DNA of 64,000 nucleotides from contig CM057154.1 of assembly GCA_029962745.1 (NCBI GenBank), positions 31,661,134 to 31,725,133 of the forward strand, read 5' to 3'. The DNA is from Echinometra lucunter (taxonomy: Eukaryota > Echinodermata > Echinoidea > Camarodonta > Echinometridae). The notes under the pieces were generated by a model, which saw only the letters and a list, made by a program, of their open reading frames with translations, searched no databases and was not told the DNA's origin. How positions within the stretch are numbered: the first letter of the stretch is position 1; each line of letters starts with the position of its first letter. Both the position numbers and the translations under genes were made by a program. Below are positions 56,978 through 64,000 of the stretch, one piece after another.

Positions 56978-59026
56978 CGGGATCCAGGAGTGCACATCAG
57001 ACATAAGGAGTGTCGACGTTATCAAATATAGAAATGAAATTGTCAGATACATAGTGAGTTTAGAGTTTATCGAAAATTGTACTTGGAATCCGATGGTTTT
57101 ATTATGTTAGCTGGGATAATTTTCCTGTATAAAAACAGCTGTACTATGGGGTACAGCTGTTGAGAGGGGACATTGCCACCGGTAAAATGGTGGAGGAGGA
57201 GGAGACTGGTGGACAAAATGCGAGAAAGCAAGAAAATCGATTAGGGGACGGTGAAGGAGAAGTCATAAGAAGTCATATCTTCTAAGTTTGACTGTTTCCC
57301 TATTCTTGCTTCTCTCTTTTTCTGTTCCCTTCTTTCTCTTTCTCTCGTTCTCTTCTTCTTCTTTTTTTTTGGGGGGGGGGGTTGGGGGTAGAAGGGTCAT
57401 GAGTTTCAACCTAGTGCGCTTACAGTATGAACATACATGGCTGTTTTATGTTGACGTATACTCAAATGCGATTACCAAAGATCTGTTGGAGTCAAAGAGA
57501 TTTTTTTTATTAGAAATTAATGCTTTTTACAAAGAGGTGGACAGTGAACACGGCTGTTTTGAAACTAGAAATAACTTCATATTTAACATAGACATCTTTC
57601 CATTTTACAAATCTATTTTTCAGTGGGAGGGGGGGGGGGGGGCTCTGTAAGTATTTGAAGTCTACGCAATCGTTTTCATTAAAGGTTTTATTATCAGTCA
57701 GAAGGGTTGATTTTGATTAGCTGTTTCCAGGAGAAATATAGTGAGTCCACATGACCGAAGAAAGTAACTTGAAATTTGAGAGGTTACTCCACATCTAACT
57801 TAGATTTGTTATAGCCCCTATGGCTTGCCTCTGTGGGTCTGTTGAAAGATTTTTAGCTGAAAGATGAGAAGATGAAAAGATGGAATGGCTACTTTTATAC
57901 TAGTCTTACCTAATGTTGTATCCATATTTTTTATCAGGGGAATCCAGGGTCGTTAGGATGAGGGGCCCAGAAAAAGTGCATTTATTGTGCAAAGGCATTT
58001 GATTTTCCAAAGTCGTGCCAAACTTAGTATTTGTATTAATAGGAATAATCAGAAAATCAGAAATTATTCTGAAAAGGGTACCTCAGTCTGTGACTGACCC
58101 TAAAGATATAGAAAGAACTAAAGAGTTAGTCTTTCCATGTTTATTTCTGGTCAATTTAAATTACGGGGAAACATACAAAACTATTTTTTCTCTTCACCTG
58201 ATAGAAAAAAAAATGGGTAGTGTAAGAATTTTCTGTTTGTTCGTTATAGCTTATAAAGCTACATAGGCCTACATGTTGCTGTCGTTGCACTATGCGACTT
58301 CAATTTAATCATCCAATGAGATAGATAAATGGAAACAGAAGCTCGAAATCTGTTTGTCAATTTACATCCCACACGATAAACCAACCAATTGTCTTTTCGG
58401 AAGAACATGAACAATACAACCTTGAATTATCGGCCCACTTTCTGGGCTTCGCAACACTGGCGCTTCTAGAAAATGGGCGGAGATGTGAAGATCCTCTCCA
58501 GAGAGAGACCTTGCACCACATAGGTGCGAATAATGAGATAACCAGCGAGTCATTACTGGCTGCGGGAGCGGACCCAGCGTGTGTCTCGCCTCAGCTCGTG
58601 AGCATACAGGTCGGTTGGGGGTAGGATAGAGCAAACGGTAAATGACTTTGCACTTGTGCTTCAGTAATAAGGCATGGTATTCATAAACTTCTGAACATGC
58701 AATGGGGCAAAATTGGAGATATGTACAGTATTCCTTTCATGATAGACATCAAGGTGAAACTGAATGAACATAGGGTGAATATATACGCTGAGTGCTAGAA
58801 AATAAATTTAGAATTTAGAAGCGTCTCGAGACCCTGAGATGTATCCCATATCAATTTTATACAGTTCTTTATTCTTTTATTGACTGCTTTCATCTCGGCT
58901 TCCTTTTTGTCATTTCTTCATTTGCGAAGTTTGTGACAAGGCTTTGTTCGATAACAGCATTTAAAGTGACAATGCTGCAATTTCATCAGATAAAACATCA
59001 ATAAGTGATTATATTAATGAATAATC

Positions 59027-59224
59027 ATGGCACTACGTGATTATGTAGATGTGGAAAAAGAATTGAAGCTAATTATCGGTCCTGGCCTAACCAATGAACA
59101 CTGGAAGGAAGTGCAAGGGTACTTAAAACAGCTGTTATCTGTGTGACGTGTGTTGGACGAAGCTGAAAGGTCACTCAAACGTTCGTCCAAACACCTTAAT
59201 CAGATTCCAAGACAGCAGGCGTGA
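59027..59224 (+). pseudogene. Coding-like remnant or small ORF, unknown
   Basis: An ATG at 59027 in context TCATGG opens 39 codons beginning MALRDYVDVEKELKLIIGPG and ending YLKQLLSV, then TGA (59144-59146). The same frame continues for 25 more codons with similarly protein-like content (VLDEAERSLKRSSKHLNQIP) before a second TGA. Charged, helix-favouring composition persists across the stop. That suggests a decayed coding fragment in which one codon became a stop. Alternatives are a 39-residue small protein or chance. I recognise no family. Confidence 0.3.
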
Positions 59225-60068
59225 CCGGAAAAGTGGTCAGCGAATTGGTCTTTGTCCGAATCTAATACGATTCATCAGACATGAACGATATCCCTGGTGA
59301 ATGCCTTTAGGATTGATATTGGTCAAAAGTGGGTCAATGCCAATGGACTTTCTGAAGTGTTGTGCAGTGATTTGTGAGGTGGTTGACAAATCAATATTTG
59401 ATAGAATCTAATCACCATCGACTTGTTTCGTTAACTTTGTATTCCTGCTGGAAAGGATGAATATGTTTAACTCTGATACTTTCTGAAAGAAAATGTTATA
59501 CAATGATCGAACAGGGCCTTACTGCTGAAGTGAACTGTTCCTCTGTTAATCCATAAGTGTGTCAGTGGTTGTGGAATAAAGTAGTTTACTCATTGTAACT
59601 GTAATTGATCAGATTTGTTGATTGAAAAACATGTTCCAAATGGCAGCCATATGGCATAATCAAATACAATCTACTAAAAATCAGAATGCAATATCCTACA
59701 AATTCATTTAATGAAGTACAGCTACATACCGCATAAAACTAACATAAAATTAACATATAAAATTAACATAAAATTAACAGTGAAATCACCAGAATATGGC
59801 AATACAAAGAAAATGTAAACAGATTTGAAAAGAACTAACAGAGCAAAAAGCCTTGTTTATGAGTTGCAGCACTTTTTGGAGCATTTTTTCGAAGAATATC
59901 ATAACTTGTGTGAGTAACATTTTAATAGATCAGTAAATAACATTTTTAAAATCTGTACTTCGAGCATGTCATGTGGTAATAGAAGTTATTCATTTTATAT
60001 TCAAGCAAACAACAACAACAAAAGTTTTGTTATTGAAACAAGGGTTCCTTTTTTATATTGTGTTTCAG

Positions 60069-60113
60069 GATGAAAGAAATCAAGTACTTACATCAAAAGT
60101 TTGGGTAAAGCAG
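60069..60113 (+). CDS. nAChR subunit, exon 3 (45 nt, loop D)
   Basis: The acceptor TGTTTCAG and donor GTAAGT bound exactly 45 nt encoding DERNQVLTSKVWVKQ. Both the length and the sequence are diagnostic: a 45-nt third exon with the consensus DE(K/R)NQ..T...W.(K/R)Q is conserved in nicotinic receptor genes. The Trp corresponds to loop D Trp55 of the alpha7 subunit, which lines the complementary side of the agonist site. It joins exon 2 in phase 0 with no frame disruption, so the gene appears intact as far as it is seen. The next exon (the usual W..Y.L.W block) is not found before 64000. Confidence 0.95.
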
Positions 60114-62984
60114 GTAAGTGTAATTTGAGTTTTTTACAACCTTATTTTTCCTTAAGAATTTTCATGAATTTTTCGTCTCTGTTTTCTGTTCACTCCAGAA
60201 TCATTTATATACTGCACTTCCTCTCGCTTCCAGATCTGTGTTTATTAAAGAGAAATAGCTCATGTATGATAAAGTTAATTGATTTAGTGATAAAGAATAC
60301 CCTGTCAACAAGCGAAATACCTTACGCTGCTCAATCTTCTTTCTGCATTGCCTGACATTTAAGTATTTAGAAGGTATAGACACAAGGGAGCTGCAAATAA
60401 ATAAATCACGCCATGCATGTTATGACATTTTCACTCTAACGCACATTGAATAGATGTAATATGCACTTTACAAATTTAGTTAGGTAAGGATCATTCCATT
60501 TCTGGGCTAGAATTATTTTCTGCGTTGTGATATATCGTATCATGACTTAAATAGAGTGTCTGATAACATGCTTTAGGGTGCAGTGGAGACCAATAAATTG
60601 ATAAGTGAAATTGAAATAGATCAGGGAGGCAAAATCCAGTCCCACGTGAGCTTAGAACTATATCCGGTTGGCTTTTACGCAAGCTCCTAAGGAAAACCTT
60701 TCTTCTAAATTCATTTTTTTTTCTAGTTTGAATTACCCACTGGTTCTAAGCAGTAGTTTTAAAAGTCTCCGTGATTGTAATTGGAATAGAGCATACGCTG
60801 GTTTCGTCATAAGACTTTTGGACGAGATTGAATAAAACCTAATTGAATTTGAATTTGAAAAATAAGCAGGACACACAGACAGACTAATCCACTTTGCTAG
60901 CAGGGGTATTACTAAGTATGAACATGAAGTAGGAAAAAAAACTATAAATACGAATGCGAGATATCTGTATGAGGATCTCTGTTTTGTTTTTACACTTGAC
61001 TGGAATGTTACACCAGGTAACTGAGCCCTGTTCCAAACGTACCTTGCCAAGTCGACGCTGATGACTTGTATTAAATCATCCTCCTTACTCGAGACACGGG
61101 ATAGCGTGCTGAATTTGATACCATTGAATGTATCCCTGATGCCTTCAGCGTATGTGACATTTAGTAAAAGCTTATTGTTGTCTGTCACCAAGAAGACTTC
61201 ATATACCTTAAAGGCATTATGTAGTGAATATGAACTAAGATAATTAAATAAAGTTTGGGTACACAAGGTCCGTACTACATTAATATTCAGAATCGACACT
61301 GGGTTTAAACTCGGTCTTAATTTGACTTAACTCCGATTAAGGTGTAATTTTCCCATAGCTAAATATGACTTTCACAATTGACTGTTATGCGAAAGTGTAC
61401 CCCTGAAAACTAACCATGATTATCATTTTTGTTCAGAAGATGTTCACATTTTCAAAGCATAACTATAACATTTCAAGTATTATAAAACAAGATTTGCCTC
61501 TCATGCGTCTCCCTACATCGACCAATATTGATTCAGAACTTTAACCAAGTCGTGGCATGTACACCGGCATGGCATCATGCACGCGTACCATTGAAATGCA
61601 GTTATGCGGAACATTTATTGGCCTACTGTAATAAGGATATCCAACGCCACTCCGCCAATATAATACCCTGGTAAATTAACTTGAATCGTTTCCAGCTACA
61701 AACTAAGAACTCTGGACTTCTTATTTCCGTCAAGTTCCTTCAGATTAGATACATGTTCCATATTACCTGAAATATAACGAGAGTAACTTCAGCAGACGTT
61801 CTCTGAATTCTCGTGCGTCTCACTGTCTGATTTTCTTTCATATGGGTTTCACAGTCTTGTTAATGCTGTTGTCACCCTGTTCCATTCTTCCTCATCAGCA
61901 AAATGAGAAGTTCGTATGAGGGCTTGGAATTCTTACCCTTTCTATTTTCATTTCTGAGGGTTAAAAGGTCACATCGTTATTCCTTTATGGTACTGGACCA
62001 TCAGTTTATGTAAACCCCTTTTGCGTTATTAACATCATACTCCACTCTCACCATGCGCCCCCTATCATGCCTATTTTCAGAAAGTGCACCTTGGGAGTCA
62101 CTTTTTTGTCTCATCAAAACATGTACAAGCGCCTCAAGTAATCATGCACGGGTAAAGGCAACGAAAGTCAGATCATAAACTATTAGTTTATGTTATTGCC
62201 TATCCTGCGTTAACAGGAACAATATCATTACGATTTCCCACTCTAAACATGTATTTGGACGCAGAAAGAATAACAAAGCAAACTTGACACATTCATGGGG
62301 ATGTCAACGTCCAAGAGGGAAGATGAGCTGATGTAGCTAACATGCTGATACTGTCACGGGTATGGGCTGGACTGGGGAGATGATGATACGGTATGCTGAC
62401 TATCCAATGCCTCAGGGCTCACCCGACAAACAGCACCATATCCATGATACCAGTGAAGTCAAACTAGGCTTTCCTACTCTCTCGCTCGTCTGTCCTGAAT
62501 TACTAGGAAGTCCCTCTATTGATGACTCTAATCATGCTAATCCAACGTATTGAACCCCTACCTCTAAACCTCTACCCACGCTCGCAAATAGAGAAGCAAT
62601 ATTAACCCACCCTCCAACCAGGGAAATGTAACTAGGATTCGCTGCTCCAACCCACTCCCCACCCCTCCCCCCCCCCACACACGCGCTCACATGAATCCAC
62701 CCAACAAGAAATAATTCCCATATCACTTGTTTTATAAACCAACTTCACATACAAGTTTAATGGAGTGCTTCTTTCGTTTCACTTAGCGATTTGCACGTTG
62801 TTTGACATTTTGATCTAGTCATCGACCATAGAGTATGTTAGGTTCTAATGAAGGTGTAGGAGACGAGCTGTCGTCATTAATTGCGATGTTCAGGGTAATC
62901 AAAGGTCAAGGACAGAAACATGTGCTTCATGTTCTCTTTAAAGTTTCCCAATCACCTGAAAAAATAAGTTGAGTGCAGTATTAC
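60114..62984. other. Start of intron 3, mostly featureless
   Basis: It begins with GTAAGT. No further receptor exon is visible. Apart from the candidate at 61043-61206 (-), I see ordinary AT-rich sequence and a short TTGAATTTGAATTTGA stretch at about 60843-60858. Confidence 0.5.
61043..61206 (-). other. Candidate exon on the minus strand, unknown
   Basis: Within a 188-codon - frame (60733-61299), a stretch beginning VYEVFLVTDNNKLLLNVTYA and ending SKEDDLIQVISVDLAR looks protein-like. It is bounded by a possible acceptor (CCTTTAAG) and a good donor (GGCAAG|GTACG). The rest of the frame is low-quality and Ser/Leu-rich. The acceptor lacks a strong pyrimidine tract. No family identified; it could be chance. 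Confidence 0.2.
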
Positions 62985-63373
62985 CACCGGCGTAAATCCA
63001 TTTTGAGGAGTGGGATGGGGGGGGGGGGGATGATCACCTTTTTTGCCGATTTTTCCCCATGAACTCACACTTAAGTATACGCACACACACCCTCATTCAC
63101 CCGCGCAGACACACACACGTATAATATTATTATTTTGCGAGCGAGCGAAAAATAACCACTTTTATGGTTTTTAAGTGCATTTCAAATAAAAATTCCACGA
63201 TACGATCGTCTTTATGACATTTTTATAAAAAAAATCACTAACTGATTACTTATACTATCATTTTTCCCCTTGAAATGGGGGGAGGGGGGAATATTTGTAC
63301 ACGCCATCCCCCTTCTCTAAAAAGTGTGTGGGGGGGATATATCCCCTCCATCCCTCCGGGATTTACGCCAATG
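62985..63373. mobile_element. hAT-type MITE, 389 bp
   Basis: The termini are CACCGGCGTAAATCC and, read inward, CATTGGCGTAAATCC. They are flanked by a perfect 8-bp duplication, AGTATTAC (62977-62984 and 63374-63381). G-runs lie close to the left end and again near 63280 and 63329. There is no coding capacity. The 63295-63538 frames cross this element's end and the downstream C/A homopolymers. Confidence 0.87.
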
Positions 63374-63404
63374 AGTATTACGTATTAAATACCCCCTCCG
63401 AACA

Positions 63405-63468
63405 CCTCCCCCCCCCAAAAAAAAAAAAAAAACTAAAACAAAAACAAAAAAACAAAAACAAAAAAACC
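63405..63468. repeat. C-run / A-run and (A)nC simple repeat
   Basis: A run of ten C passes directly into a run of about 16 A and then AAAAAC-type units. It is one of several abrupt homopolymer junctions in the window. Confidence 0.9.
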
Positions 63469-63684
63469 CTTCATCCGGCATTCTAGACGTTAACGGTGAA
63501 GCAGTTTGAAAAAAATGGATAGAATAAAACCACAACATGTGGAATCAAATTGCAGTGTATATTGAGAATATATTTCAAGTTGCAATATGAATTTATATAT
63601 TTGAAGCTTATACTTCCATGCATTAAAGTGAATGGAACTACTAATATACAGATCCAAATGTCTTTTGTCGATTAGTATACTTTA

Positions 63685-63835
63685 AGTGGCAGAGCGTATA
63701 GAGGTCGAAGTCGAGTGGTTTGGTTTCATGACCGGAATGCAAAGATCATGGGCTCGATCCGCGGCACAGCAATAGTGTCATTTGGCTAGATATTCACCTG
63801 TACTTGCCACTCTGTACTTGGGTAGAAATAGGGAG
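63685..63835 (+). mobile_element. tRNA-derived SINE, probable
   Basis: AGTCGAGTGGTTTGG resembles an A box and ATGGGCTCGATCCGCGG a B box, about 35 nt apart. They are followed by GTACTTGCCACTCTGTACTT. The acceptor stem does not pair as in a real tRNA. Boundaries are approximate. Confidence 0.5.
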
Positions 63836-64000
63836 CAGGGGGTGTTTCATAAAGCTGTTCGTAAAGTTATGAATGGCTTTACGAACAACTGGAATATGAA
63901 GTGCCAAATGGGATGCCCATTTTTCCCCTGACGTTTAAACAAAGTGTGACTGCATTTCCCATAATCTCGATTAAATTGCGGCAAAAAATATATTTCGCAA
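63836..64000. mobile_element. GTTTCAT-type MITE, cut by window end
   Basis: GGGGGTGTTTCATAAAGC followed by the palindromic GTTCGTAAAGTTATGAATGG/CTTTACGAAC is the left part of an element like those at 3703-3866 and 56182-56977. The right end is outside the window, so the call is partial. Confidence 0.6.

Larger units (their letters stand above)
55296..60068 (+). other. Intron 2 of the receptor gene
   Basis: 4,773-nt phase-0 intron from GTAAGT to TTTCAG. It contains a (GAA)n tract at 55728-55785, the nested MITE pair at 56182-56977, T/G homopolymer junctions at about 57361-57381 and 57629-57641, a 10-bp ACAGCTGTAC hairpin at 57135-57160 and a GC-richer unassigned block at 58370-58625. The candidate coding remnant at 59027-59224 also lies here. 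Confidence 0.85.

Noticed and set aside
58362..58634. 90-codon - frame in a GC-richer block
   Set aside because: No family resemblance and no splice-site support; probably open because of base composition.

Overview
This window looks like an animal (metazoan) genome, most likely an echinoderm such as a sea urchin. It is AT-rich and sparsely coding, with spliced exons, many microsatellites, and dense short inverted-repeat transposons and SINE/LINE debris of the kind seen in that group. The species call is an inference from repeat style. I see no bacterial-type genes, CRISPR arrays, rRNA genes or functional tRNA genes.

The one host gene I can recognise is the 5' part of a nicotinic acetylcholine receptor (Cys-loop ligand-gated ion channel) subunit on the + strand. 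It has a likely signal-peptide exon (5124-5184), a 140-nt exon for the start of the ligand-binding domain (55156-55295) and a diagnostic 45-nt exon (60069-60113). The phases agree: intron 1 is phase 1 and intron 2 is phase 0. The rest of the receptor must lie beyond 64000. Almost everything else lies in its introns.

Intron 1 (5185-55155) holds a series of non-autonomous DNA transposons, including TTAA-flanked elements, foldback elements built from repeated short palindromes and an element carrying a 50-bp minisatellite. It also holds two decayed non-LTR reverse transcriptases (43.2-44.2 kb on -, 48.8-50.5 kb on +), several tRNA-derived SINEs and a 3' LINE tail. hAT-type elements with 8-bp target duplications lie upstream of exon 1 and in intron 2 and beyond.

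The largest structure is an ~8.4-kb near-identical direct duplication (24759-33161 and 33662-42036). Exactly 500 N separate the copies, and each copy stops or starts exactly at the gap. It is most simply read as two overlapping contig ends or haplotypes that the assembler failed to merge. If so, intron 1 is really about 41 kb, not 50 kb.

A few short stretches look coding but cannot be assigned: 24598-24762 (-), 61043-61206 (-), 59027-59224 (+, one internal stop) and 51373-51594 (-). Long open frames at 17.9-19.2, 14.2-14.7, 30.5-30.8 and 39.4-39.7 kb are simple-repeat artefacts.
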